Source of the DNA: Tubulanus polymorphus
Lineage: Eukaryota; Nemertea; Palaeonemertea; Tubulaniformes; Tubulanidae
DNA length: 64,000 nucleotides
Direction of reading: 5' to 3'
Assembly: GCF_964204645.1 (NCBI RefSeq)
Contig: NC_134036.1
Span: 2,296,001-2,360,000, forward strand
Of the stretch, positions 1 through 10,952 are shown one piece after another. The position numbers were made by a program, and so were the translations under genes. The notes below the pieces were generated by a model. The model ran no database searches, was not told the origin of the DNA, and worked only from the letters and a program-made list of their open reading frames with translations. Position 1 is the first letter of the stretch. Each line of letters begins with the position of its first letter.

Positions 1-62
1 TTTCTCTCCTCTCCCCTCTCTGTCTCTTGTTCCTCCGTTCGCTTCTTTCCCATCTCTCTGTC
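1..62. repeat. Pyrimidine-rich tract
   Basis: This is a CT-rich low-complexity stretch at the window edge, with purines on the minus strand. Similar tracts recur at 48.5 and 62.0 kb. It has no coding signal. Confidence 0.6.
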
Positions 63-251
63 CGAATCTCAATTAGTCAAACAGCTCACCGCAGCCGACA
101 CGACGCTACGCAATGTAACACGATACCGATTTCTATTTTCTGACGGCAGTATTTCCATCCAACCTATTGATATTGGTCATTGGAGATTCGCCCAAAGGTC
201 ATCAGCATTCGTTATAACCGGTATCGGCAGTATACTTAAAAAACGGCACCG

Positions 252-541
252 AAGTGGCATAGCTTAACTAGCTGTGATGCCTTCACTAGCATTGTATACA
301 AATAGCACTACCGTTAAAGTCGGTCCAATCCCTATGCGCCAGCTTCTTTAAGTCATCAAATGTGTTACAAGGAATTGTCGGATCTCTGAACAGTAACACT
401 GGTACTGGTATAGCTCAGCTAGCTGTGATGCCTGTAGCATTGTATCATAGGGTCGCCCCAATCCCTATGGGCCTGCCGGGTTGGGTCATTAGAGGTGTGA
501 CAGTGAATTGTTGGATCAATTAAAACGCCGAATCAGTAAAT
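252..541. repeat. Diverged tandem duplication, about 151-bp unit
   Basis: Two head-to-tail copies start near 252 and 405. Shared landmarks in the same order are TAGCTGTGATGCC, AGCATTGTAT and CCAATCCCTATG, followed by a GGAATTGTCGG / TGAATTGTTGG block. Spacing and wording have drifted, so this is an old duplication. The sequence between it and the tRNA locus (about 542-967) shows no gene or repeat that I recognise. Confidence 0.55.
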
Positions 542-1035
542 GACACCAAAAGATTATTCAAAATGTATTTGAATTCGGTAACTGAACTCAGTGTTGCAGT
601 ATCCACAGTAGACACGATGCGTGAAGGTTACAGTAACCATGGCCACACCGATTCATATTGTTGCACACGGTTTGTTTAAATACGAGACATGTGACAAATC
701 TAGTGAAATGGCGGAGGAATGTTGACAGACGACGACAGTCGAGGAGTTTGTTTTGCTCTTATTTTGACGGCGACGAATGAAAGAACTGCACGAACGAGTC
801 ACAGAGTTTGTTTGTAGGATGGAGAAAAAAAGAGCAGCAATCTAGAAGATCAAAGAATAGACGAACGAGGAAGATCCGTGGACTGCAGAAGGGAAATGTT
901 TCGGTTTACATTGGCCCAGTCCCGGTCCACATCTGCACTATCAGACTTCAATTTCATCTCCATAGATTCTTTTCGGTAAAACCCCGACATTAGTAAGGAC
1001 ATGCCAGCGTGAGATTACTCGGTTATTGTATGTCA

Positions 1036-1108
1036 GGGGAACTAGCTCAGATGGTAGAGCGCTCGCTTAGCATGCGAGAGGTACCGGGATCGATGCCCGG
1101 GTTCTCCA
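1036..1108 (+). tRNA. tRNA-Ala (anticodon AGC)
   Basis: This 73-nt sequence folds as a complete cloverleaf. The acceptor stem is GGGGAAC with GTTCTCC (one G-T pair), the D arm is GCTC/GAGC, the anticodon stem is CTCGC/GCGAG with loop TTAGCAT, and the T arm is CCGGG/CCCGG with loop ATCGATG. The discriminator base is A. The anticodon AGC (1069-1071) decodes alanine GCU after deamination of A34 to inosine. There is no intron and no encoded CCA, as expected in eukaryotes. The internal A box (around the D arm) and B box (around the T loop) look usable by RNA polymerase III. Alanine is certain from the anticodon; activity of this copy is inferred from the intact stems. Confidence 0.93.
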
Positions 1109-1182
1109 CAGATTTATTTTTGGCCAAAAACCGACATTCAGTGAGGACAGACCAAATTACCAAACCCGGCCATGGTATGGCT

Positions 1183-1196
1183 GGGGAACTAGCTCA
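1183..1196 (+). pseudogene. tRNA-Ala relic, 5' end only
   Basis: The sequence repeats the first 14 bases of the tRNA-Ala upstream (GGGGAACTAGCTCA) and then breaks off six bases before a palindromic MITE. The rest of the tRNA is not found on the far side of the MITE, so a deletion accompanied or followed the insertion. It cannot make a functional tRNA. Confidence 0.6.
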
Positions 1197-1202
1197 ACGC
1201 CA

Positions 1203-1342
1203 GGGGCCAGTTGCACAGTTGTGACTTACGTTTTAAAAGTGGTCTTTGATCTTTAAACTGGTCTAAGTTGTTAGATTGGCTATAGAACTAAGTTGGTCTT
1301 AAAGTGGTATTAAGTCTAAGCCATGACTATGCAACCAGCCCC
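1203..1342. mobile_element. Palindromic MITE, family 1, copy 1
   Basis: This element of about 140 bp has terminal inverted repeats. The left end is GGGGCCAGTTGCACAGT and the right end, read in reverse complement, is GGGGCTGGTTGCATAGT. Most of the interior can also fold back (TAAGACCA / TGGTCTTA type motifs). It has no coding capacity, so it is a non-autonomous DNA transposon. Related copies lie at 52.6 and 54.1 kb. No clear target-site duplication could be fixed by eye. It abuts the truncated tRNA copy. Confidence 0.7.
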
Positions 1343-4300
1343 AGGCTCCTCTACGAACCATGTATGCATTTTTAATAACGTTTTTATAAGCCTTTGAGCA
1401 CCCTGGTGTTACGCCAGTTTTTCCCAAGACGTTCCCAAGTCGTTTTATCACTCGACGCTGCCTTCAATGAAAACCAATCAAACTGATGGCTTGTTTGAGA
1501 AAAAGAACTGACAATTAGTTAATGCACGACCATTAACTCCAATAAGTGAACAGAGTTGAAAGTCGTTTGGTTCTAAAAACTAATCACGGATCTCAAATTT
1601 CATTAATCACTCAAGTAAGAATTAGTAAAAGTGAGTGAGAGGAGGAGGAGTTTCATTCAAAAATCCAACAATAGGAAACCGTTAAGTTTCCAAAAACATG
1701 GTGCCTAGAAACAGATATATATGAGGCTTTAGTTTGTATCTATTACTTTAAATATTATCCATTGAAAAACGCTTATCATATGTACATTCAAATACATAGG
1801 ATTCAAACCCCTTAACGACAGAACATGGCCTCCAAAAAAGATGGCTGTATCTATAAATGACGTCAAAGGGGGATCAATGGCGTTGCCATCTTTCTTACAG
1901 AGTTTCTACATTACTAAGGCATCCATCTGATGGTGTAAAAAGGGGATTTGGGAAGCAGACATTTTGGGGTAATGCACTATTACATTATTTCCTAAGTTGG
2001 ACAGTGGCGCTCGTGATCCCAGAAGTCCACTAACTGTACCGATAGTCCTTATAGAAATGGTGATAAAAATCTCAATACTAGAACAGCTCAGTCTCAAGTG
2101 TATCGACGAATATCAAATATCACATCAATTGTTGCTATTTTCAGTGATATTTCATTCGGCTGGGAATGATATATCAAAACTCGTTGACAACTGTAGAATC
2201 CTCGCGAGATTCTCTGAAAGAGTGCGAGAGTGACGCACGATTTCACCAGAAACGATATTTATACATGTATTCGAAACGCGACGAACGGAAGTGGAGTAGG
2301 GTCCTTCGATCGACACCGAAAAGGTGGGCAAACGATCTCCCAAGATCAAAACAATCAAAATTTATATTTGTCCCAATATTGCGAAACCTACCTAAACTCA
2401 GGTCTACCTTCGATGGGCCTGACAAACTCACATCCACACTGCCGAAGGTCACCTAAACTATATAAACTTGAGTCCGGTCTTGACAGTGGAATGGGCTCCA
2501 TAATTATAACTATTTTTCCATCAAACATTTTTGAATTCAATTAAAGAGGGAGCGAATATCCTCACCCCCAATGCCAATTTCTATTCCGACAATTCATCAT
2601 TCATTTCTGACAAGTAAGAGCTTCACACGTAGACATACGAAAAAAAACTACTAAAAGTTTAAAAAAACGAATTTCCTTTTCCGCATATTCGCTCTTTGAT
2701 TGACAGTTAGGTCGACATCTGTCTAACAGTTAGGTCGACATTTCGACCGGCGCGATCTCATTCATCAGTTACGTAAGTTGTAACATGATTTCCCTTGTCG
2801 ACCCGAACTGTATCTGCCATCGCCTGAAGAGTTTTTACATTAACGTTTTCACTATCAGCAGCATCTTCCAAAATTAACCCGATCATGGAACATCCCACAA
2901 AAATCTAATTTTCAAAAACAAATTGGTCAATAACTTCTTCCAAAATCCGTTCCATTTTTGGGTCATCCGAAAAAAAAACCGAATTTACATATTATCAATC
3001 GTCAAAAATCTGCCCTCTGGTCGATTCGAGAACAACCTTATTGTCAATAAAATCTGACGGACTCTGAGCAATCTGTTCGATTTGGTCCATCCCAAAAAAG
3101 CTAATTTATAATAAGAACTAAGGACCTGAATTGAAGACAAATGATTTGAAAGGTTCAATGCCCTAAAGACCTAACCTAGTTCCAGAGCAATCGCTCCTGA
3201 CTCGACCTTTAGATAAAAATGATATCACAAAGCGTTTGTCATGAAATTATCATAAAAATGGTAATTAAAATCGCGAGATTAACATAATAAAAAACACATT
3301 AAAATCCCATTAGCATAAACTTTGCATCAAAAAGAAAAAAAAACCAGCTGGGGAAGAAATTAAACTAAGTAATTATTTCCATTAAATAGATCGAAATAAT
3401 GATATTCCGATTTAGCGATATCTATTCTAAGCCCGTATGAAGGGTTCGTCAAGGTAAATCCGACCATACGTCAAAACAAACGAATGAATCATTAAGTTAC
3501 GATTCAGTACGCCACTAATTCTAGTTATCAATTGTTTTCATCATCAAAAAATTGTTTTTAATAATTCGAATAAATTCGTCGTGAAGTCGATTTTGACTCC
3601 CATATTGTGATTCCAAATCAATTAAGTCCTCATTTCAGTCGTCACATTACTGAATTCCTCTATTTTTGAGTCCTAATTTTCCTTTCCTAACTAAGTGTTA
3701 ATGTTGTCGTTTGTTCCGGATAAATCGTCAACATCTCAACGATAATAGTCACAGCTATACGACAAACAACTTTAAATACCTTTTACCGATATACGATATT
3801 AGTCCAACTGCCTAAATCCGACATAAACTAAATAGCAATCACGCTCAATACTTTTTTGATCCTTGTTCAGCTCAACTGTATCAGCAGGTTCCAATTATAA
3901 GACGAAATCGTAATTTTATAGAATTTTTCAAAATGCTAGAAGCAATTCAAACCGTTATTTCCAGCGTTACGGCGAGCTCTCTCCTAACAGTGGGGTATCT
4001 CCCACGCAATAAACAAATTCAGTTTTTATCCAAATTTTGAACACTCGAATAGTCAAGACTTGATTAGCAGTCATCCGTATAAAAGCATTTCTCACAGGAC
4101 GATCGGCAACTAGAAATACTTTGGAATTCGTCGATATCCTTGAAGTCAAAAATTATTCATTTTTAACTGACACAGTAACAAACGCTGGGTAACTATGCAT
4201 CTCGCCAACAATGTACGTTATGATATCAACAACGTTAACAATTAGACCATTCGATAACAATGTAACTTGACGACTTTCTGAACGGTTTAAATCCCATTAA

Positions 4301-4559
4301 GGTCACTATATCGTGTCCCCTTTCACTTATTGTGACCGAAATAAAATCCCTTTCTAGAATTCAATATTTTCCAAATGATGATAACTTCCTATTCCGAGAT
4401 GCTATCATTGAAACCGATATATCAAAACTGATGATATATCGATAGTTATTAGAACTTCGCGTGAATATATATATTGTTGGAGTCGAGTGTTTATTAATCC
4501 TCACGATCGAAACCGACGTTTTCACGGAAAGAAAAATGATTAAATGTCCCACGACGTCG
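1343..4559. other. Non-coding AT-rich stretch, nothing recognised
   Basis: No open frame here looks like a protein, and I see no RNA gene or tandem array. The only local repetition is a short doubled motif, GTTAGGTCGACAT, near 2707-2740. The overlapping small frames at 2.0-2.5 kb compete on both strands and lack splice or family signals. Confidence 0.5.
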
Positions 4560-5520
4560 GAAACGTTTGTCGCGAGTGAAAAAAAAATCCTGTAATATTT
4601 ACGCGTCTTAGGCGTTTACGTAAACGCCGACGTAAATTCCAGCGTTGTCTGAGTGTTTGTTAATAGCGGCGGAGGCGCAACGTTTATCTACGTTACGACT
4701 AACGACTGAACGCTGTCGCTACTGTTGCAAACACACGAACGACGTTAACGTTACGCTGTAACGCTATGCAACGTCAGTAAACGGCGATGGAGCAGTTGAG
4801 CGCAACAATGGACAATAATTGAAGAGCATTAAGAGCGTTACTTCGCGCACTCAGACAACAATGAACGACGTTATTTCAAACGCTTTGACGTCAAGACAAC
4901 AATTATCAACGTTAGTTAACGTCCGAGGTCAGGACGCCAACGACGAATATGTAAATAGCGTTAATTCTGACGACAACGTTTAATTACGTGAAATTCTAAC
5001 TAGTCGTTGCGTATGAAGGTTAGTTGTTTACATCTTTAGGAACAAGGTATTCCGACGGAGAGATCGCAGAGTCTATCGAGGAATTACGTCTCCGTTACGA
5101 AAACCGATTTGACTGTCAATCAACCAGTAATCTCCCAACGCGAAGAAAAACTTTTTTAATTTTCGCTACGAATATTTCATTTTTAACAAATAAGCTGAAG
5201 CCTGAAATGATCGATCGATCCTTTCCCATCCAATTCCATCGTCCTAGTTCAGCTAATCTACCGCTGTTCCGTTGAAAATTATTTGCTCCGGGTTAAAATT
5301 TGTCAAACGCCGAACGTTGCTTAATGATACGTTAAGTACGCTAGTCGACGGAAACGCTTCCGGCGCAACAATGTGACGACGATCTCCCCGCGCGACGACG
5401 TGACCTTCGTCGACGTTACCGATATCTCTACGACGGTTATTACGCGTACGAGAACGTTAAAATAATATCGGGAATTATACGTTACGTTACGTTACGTTAC
5501 CTTACGTTACGTTGAATATT
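4560..5520. repeat. Region enriched in AACGTTA / GTTACG words
   Basis: Words such as CGTTAACGTTACG, GTTACGCTGTAACG and AACGTTA recur throughout without a fixed period. The region ends in a short perfect array of GTTAC pentamers near 5480-5512. CpG is locally frequent although the base composition is AT-leaning. Similar islands lie at 16.1 and 61.5 kb. No gene was recognised. Confidence 0.45.
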
Positions 5521-5759
5521 AAAAGATATTTCGCAGCTGTCGTTTACGCCGCGAGTTCTCACGCGAGATTTTACGTAAAACAAAAAAATAACGTTCGCGA
5601 CGTAAGACGACGTAAAAAACCGATAACGTAAAGATGAAATTGCGTCGATAACCGCGGAATAGTCGAAGCGATTCTTACGTAATATTTGGACTTCAAGATT
5701 CAGAGTGAAGTGACGTTCACTGACATATATTGGACATGGAGTGCTGATCTCGAAAAGGC

Positions 5760-5935
5760 GAATCGACAAGCGGAGCTGGTTTATTTGAGATATATCTCAA
5801 CATATCGACAAGCGGACCTGGTTTACTTGAGATATATCTCAACATATCGACAAGTGGACCAGGTTTAATAGATATATCTCAAAATATCGAAACCGTTTCC
5901 TGGTTTACTCGACACATTATCTCAAAATATCGATT
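5760..5935. repeat. Minisatellite, about 55-bp unit
   Basis: Three to four head-to-tail copies carry ATATCGACAAGCGGA followed by CTGGTTTA and GAGATATATCTCAA. The last copy is diverged. GAGATATATCTC is itself palindromic. The flanks (5521-5759 and 5936-6270) show only an ATTG tetranucleotide run near 6083-6100. Confidence 0.65.
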
Positions 5936-6270
5936 GACACTAAAATGCGTTCAATACTACTCGCAAACTTACAAAGTTTTGTCGAGATTTCGCAAAAGAT
6001 TCTCGGAAAATCGATATTAGAAAACCGGAACCATCTGTTCCTCGATTTGCTCACCAAATAAAGAGATGGGTTTAATAGGTCGATTGATTGATTGATTGAT
6101 TTGGTTGATAAAATTCATATACCTTTCACACAAGACAACACGACAAACCCTGAAAAACGAAGACGTAAAGATATTTGTGAAAATTTTGTACTCACCTAAT
6201 TATTTTGTAGAGATTGACATCGAACCGAAAACAAAAAAACAAAAAAAATGTGTTCATTAGAAAGATTGCA

Positions 6271-7700
6271 ATTTCAACAATAGGTAACCTCTGTGAGGTT
6301 CTAAATCGTCATAATGTCATGGGGGACTTATAGAGGCAGCCATTTCATCTATATCAACTTAATGATGACGTCATAGGTGGATTGAAAGAGGTAGACATAT
6401 TTTCCGGGTGCGTCTATTTCACCACATTGTGTTCGTATAACAGGGAAAAAGTTTGATTTTTCTGGCAAAAATAAAGGGGTTAGGGGTTATTTTTTCCACT
6501 TTAAAAATAAGTCTCCGCAAAACATAAAAATTCTTATCTGGACAATTCTACCAAGTGTACTTTTTTTAGTGACATCAGAACATGTGAAATTGGATTTTGA
6601 TGGATCTAAAAATCAACCAAATTTCGACCAACTTTTTCCAGACGATGAATACAAAAAAATAACGACCGATGATTTTTCTGTGAGGGGTTAATCTTTCTAT
6701 TTTTCAAAATAAGTCTCCGCAAAACGTAGAAATTCTTTTCTGGAAAAATCTTCCGAGGTGCAAGTTTACTTTTTTCTACTCCTGACGTCACAACGAGTCA
6801 AATTGGATTTTGATGGATCTAAATATCAACCGGATTTCGACCGCTTTTTTTGCAGACGTTGTGCATACAAAAAAATAACGACAGACAGATATCCGCGATT
6901 GTAACTAATGTGTTTTCAGATTGTAGCGATTCGTCTTAACTAAAATGTCGTTTGGTTGTAATTACAGAACGTGACACTGTATATCGTCTGCTTAGGGGAT
7001 GAGACTAGACGCGAGCGATACCTGTCTCACTCTCTCGCACTCTCTCACTGGCGAGCAGACGAACTTTCGTTATTTGTAACACGATTCGCAAACAGATAAA
7101 TCCATTAGGCGGAAATTTCTTAACAATATCAGCATCGAGTAAAAGTTACGTTGATAAATTGGAAAATTAGGTACAAAAATTGTTTTACAACTTTTTACAA
7201 CTTTGGTCACGATCAGTGAAATTAGTTCTTCCTTTCAATCTACAAAACAATCTAATGATGTCATAGGGTGATTAGTGATTGCAGCCATCTTTTCTAGACA
7301 TATCTACATCTCAACATGAGTCGTATGACGTCATAAGGAGATTCATTGAGAGAGCTATCGTTCTCGGGGTGCGTGCATCACCATATCGATGGCATGACGT
7401 CATTGGGGGTTTATGGAAGCAGCCATTTCTTTGAATTCAAGTAATATCATGACGTCATCAGGCGATTAGATCAAAACATTAGTAAATATTTGATGATGTC
7501 ATGGGGGGATTTATGGAGGCTGACATCTTTTCTAGAAGTGTCTATAGATTTCTAAAAAAAATCGGGGAAAAATGTGATGATGTCATAGGAAGATTTTTTT
7601 AGATAGACATCTTTTTTTTTCTAGAAGTGTATGATCACTACATCAAATTGATGACGTCATAGGGGGATTTATAGAGGCAGCCATATCCTATTTGATGCTA
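6271..7700. repeat. Cluster of degenerate repeats with CRE-like TGACGTCA cores
   Basis: At least ten partial copies of a unit built on TGATGACGTCATAGGGGGA are followed by TTTATGGAGGCAGCCATCTT and short T-rich spacers. Cores include 6363, 7256, 7324, 7386, 7450, 7495, 7580 and 7652. The core is often the perfect palindrome TGACGTCA, the classic ATF/CREB site, or its TGATGTCA variant. A second local duplication of about 180 bp covers 6470-6870 (AAGTCTCCGCAAAAC and the TTGGATTTTGATGGATCTAAA block appear twice). There is no protein-coding signal. Confidence 0.55.
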
Positions 7701-8956
7701 AGCTCCACGGAACTGTTTAGCTAAATGAGATGCAGCGCATGGTTATCTGATGACGTCAGAGACCTGTAGCGCTCAAGAGACATTACTATTTATTACGAGT
7801 CTCGATGGACTCATTTTTGCGACCTTGGAATTTACAATTCGCTAGTTTATATTTGTAGTAATTTCTCTGTTTGATGAAAGCGCGCGTTACATTCCCTCGC
7901 GATACATCGACGCAGACGACATTTCTATTTACATTCGATCTATTTCGATTGCGAACCGTTAATACATATCAGCAGACGTCGTTTTAACTCCGCTACCAGT
8001 TCTACAGTTTAAACATCGGTTTAAAAATGAATCTACATTTCAATATTCGAAGTTAATCTAAAAAGTATCTAGATAACTATACAACATTGGTTGGAGGGTT
8101 TTTAATAGGACACATCCAGGTTATTGGGTGTCTCAAGTTGATGTGACAATTTCTTGATCCTATATAACCTTGGAAAGGTTTCAGTATTCAGTTTAAAACG
8201 TGAATGATTACAAGAAGGCATTAGAATTAGTAAAAGATAATCATAACACTATGAAATACAAAAACATCATCAGCCATTTTGGAAGATGTCTCCCTCTACG
8301 AGGAAATTAGTGAACTATATAGCCTATGGCATTGGCAATTCAGCGAGGAGGTTCAGGAACTATTTTTCGTTTATACACCCTCCATTATCCAATCCAATAA
8401 TTTCATTTATCAAGTTTGGTTTTGCAGTAAAATAGGCGTGATCTACATGAACCGTCATCCTAAATAGGTAAAGAAGACTCCCTACAGATTACTAATCCAT
8501 CACAATAATTTATTAATTAATAAAGATTAAATTTTAATCATTTCGGAGGGACCATTCTCTTGGACACACTGTATAGACACTGGCCAGCCGCTTCAGAATA
8601 ACACAGAGCCCGGATATCGACCGTTAACGCATCGCTATCCGGGACCAAACGACGACGACATTTCAGCGACGACAGTAATTCGAAATAATACCGGCCACAA
8701 TGTACGGAGTTAAGTACAGTATTCCGTCGTTAATCGAGGTTTATACAACAGAGCAATTTACTCTCTAATGAACGGGAACTGTTTGACCGGCATGTTCTGT
8801 ACCCGATAATGACTGCGGTCAAAATGAACGATTCGTGGATAATTGCGAGACGAATTAATCTGAAATTCGGATAAAGAGTCAGATGACCTCGATTATCAGT
8901 GCACTAGACACCAGGGGGCGGCAAACGACCTTTCGGTGCTGTTTATATAATTAATC
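7701..8956. other. Intergenic stretch, no gene recognised
   Basis: There is no recognised protein or RNA. The stretch includes two GCAGACGA-type words (one at 7912) and one CTCF-like site at 8908. A short frame at 8279-8467 has no family or splice support. Confidence 0.45.
8908..8922 (+). promoter_or_regulatory. CTCF-like motif
   Basis: ACACCAGGGGGCGGC matches the bilaterian CTCF core (CCASYAGRKGGCRSY) at all but one position. It is a motif match only. Two further good matches lie at 28.2 and 63.5 kb. Confidence 0.35.
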
Positions 8957-8960
8957 TCGA

Positions 8961-9580
8961 TTAGTTACTAATGACGACCTTCTCATTCTCGATAACTTCA
9001 ACAATTCAGTAAAATTGTGATTAGTTACTAATGACGACCTTCTCATTCTCGATAACTTCAACGATTCAGAAAAATTATGATTAGTTACTAATGACGACCT
9101 TCTAATTCTCAATAACTTCAACGATTCAGTAAAATTATGATTAGTTACTAATGACGACCTTCTCATTCTCAATATATTCAACGATTCAGTAAAATTATGA
9201 TTAGTTACTAGTGACGACCTTCTCATTCTCAATGACTTCAACGATTCAGTAAAATTATGATTAGTTACTAATGACGACCTTCTCATTCTCGATGACTTCA
9301 ACGATTCAGTAAAATTATGATTAGTTACTAATGACGACCTTCTCATTCTCAATGACTTCAACGATTCAGTAAAATTATGATTAGTTACTAATGACGACCT
9401 TCTCATTCTCGATAACTTCAACGATTCAGTAAAATTATGATTAGTTACTAATGACGACCTTCTCATTCTCAATATATTCAACGATTCAGAAAAATTATGA
9501 TTGGTTACTAATGACGACCTTCTCATCCTCAATAACTTCAATGACTCAGTAAATTTATGATCTGTTACTAATGCAAAAAC
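8961..9580. repeat. Minisatellite, ten copies of an exact 60-bp unit
   Basis: Units begin at 8961 and every 60 bp to 9501, with a decayed eleventh piece from 9561. Each carries TTAGTTACTAATGACGACCT, a TTCTCATTCTCAATAACTTC block and ACGATTCAGTAAAATTATGA. Differences are scattered single bases, with no indels in ten units. Because 60 is a multiple of three, one minus-strand frame stays open for about 238 codons and reads a 20-residue repeat centred on MRRSSLVTNHN. I see no promoter, splice site or family match to call it a gene. Confidence 0.85.
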
Positions 9581-10077
9581 GACCACCTCAATGTCAATAA
9601 TTTCAGAGATTTTGAAATATAATTTTAAAACCCAATGAATCCGTGGATTCGAATAGTTTAGTTTCATGATCTATCGGTAGATGGCGCCACCAATCAGTCA
9701 TGGATGTGGCGGGAAAGTGCCGATTGAAACTTTTAGTTCAGCGTTCTATTCGCAGATGGCAGCACGCTACAACCGGGCGAAGAATTCTTTGAGAGGAGAG
9801 GAAAGGTTTTTTTAACGAATGGATCACATGTGCACGTTAGGAATTAAAAACCAGCTTTGATTGGATGAGCTGAACCGTCGATACGGTTTGCGATAAACTC
9901 ACTTCGGGAAAAGGAAGGTTTCTTGTCGACCTAGAAAAATAACCCTGACATTTCCGGATCCGGGTGCAGTGCGATCAGCAAGTGCGACGGTATTGGAAAA
10001 ATCTGAATTTCTACTACGGGTGGACCAGATGTTTGCGTATCCAATTACTGCAGATTATAGGGAATTTTTCTTCGTCG
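9581..10077. other. Unique spacer between two minisatellites
   Basis: There is no gene signal. The stretch contains GATGGCGCCACC near 9681 and AGATGGCAGCACGC near 9755, related short words in a non-coding setting. Confidence 0.4.
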
Positions 10078-10425
10078 TCAAATACTGAGTAAGAGCTAAA
10101 CTGGATTGGTAGTTTAGACGTCCATGATAAGAGTTTCTTGAAATTTTGTAGTCGGAAATCTTTTACAGAATCTGTCTCTTACTGCGGCAAATTGGTGTCA
10201 AATACTGAGTAAGAGTTTGTGAAATACAGTAGACTCTGTCTCTTACAGCGGTAAAGTTGAGACTGGTAAAATCCTTCCCCGAGTTGGGGTCAAATACTGA
10301 GTAAGAGTTTGTGAAATACAGTAGACTCTGTCTCTTACTGCGGCAAATTAGTGTCAAATACTGAGTAAGAGTTTGTGAAATACAGTAGACTCTAACTGTG
10401 GTTAAGTTGAGACCGGTGAAATTAG
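10078..10425. repeat. Irregular minisatellite (TCAAATACTGAGTAAGAG)
   Basis: Four copies of GTCAAATACTGAGTAAGAG begin near 10078, 10197, 10290 and 10355. Three of them continue into TTTGTGAAATACAGTAGACT and CTTACTGCGG. Spacings of 118, 93 and 65 bp show nested deletions. The spacer 10426-10854 holds nothing recognisable. Confidence 0.65.
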
Positions 10426-10854
10426 ACTCTGTCAAAAATACGGATTGATGGAATGCATTCCTTGTTTCTAATCAAACCTCACCACCAAAAAAACAAAAGA
10501 CAGTAGCGACACTTGCGGTAGAATATCGAATTACACCTAAACAACGACAACAATAGTCAACCGACTGTAACCCGAGGCAACAACATTTGTTACGGACACC
10601 TCTCGTCTGTGGCGCTCTTAAAATCGGCTGTATCGATTCCCCCTATTGAAAGATGGTTTGTTTTTTAGTGCTGGTTTAGGATACTCGACTCCTCTACCAA
10701 TGGGCGATATAGCGATCCGTCCCGAAGCCACCTTTTAGCGTTATCCAGAGATGAAAGACTTTCAATTTTATAACAAAGAATTGAGTGGCTTTTAGCGGCT
10801 TGATGGAAAGGTGTCCTGTTTTTGACATTTACAGCACAAGATATTAGCCATTCA

Positions 10855-10952
10855 GCGAGTAGAGAGAAGAGAGGGAGAGGGAGAGAGAGAGGGAGAGGGA
10901 GAGAGGAGAGGAGAGGGAGAGAGGAGAGGAGAGGAGAGAGAGGGGGCGGAGG
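10855..10952. repeat. GA-rich purine tract
   Basis: A run of GAGAGGGAGAGAGGAGAG words with purines on the plus strand. Short tandem pieces of the same composition follow (GGACGGAGAGATAGATGG appears twice near 11138 and 11165). The small frame across it is low-complexity. Confidence 0.75.

Larger units (their letters stand above)
968..1196 (+). repeat. Tandem duplication of the tRNA-Ala locus
   Basis: The 5' flank of the tRNA (around 977-1000, with CCGACATTAGTAAGGACA) reappears at 1128-1150 as CCGACATTCAGTGAGGACAG. In both copies the flank leads into GGGGAACTAGCTCA after a similar distance. The first copy continues into a complete tRNA. The second stops after 14 tRNA bases, beside a MITE. Confidence 0.55.

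Noticed and set aside
8961-9580. CRISPR-like regular array
   Set aside because: The whole 60-bp unit is repeated with no unique spacers, and the window is animal nuclear DNA.
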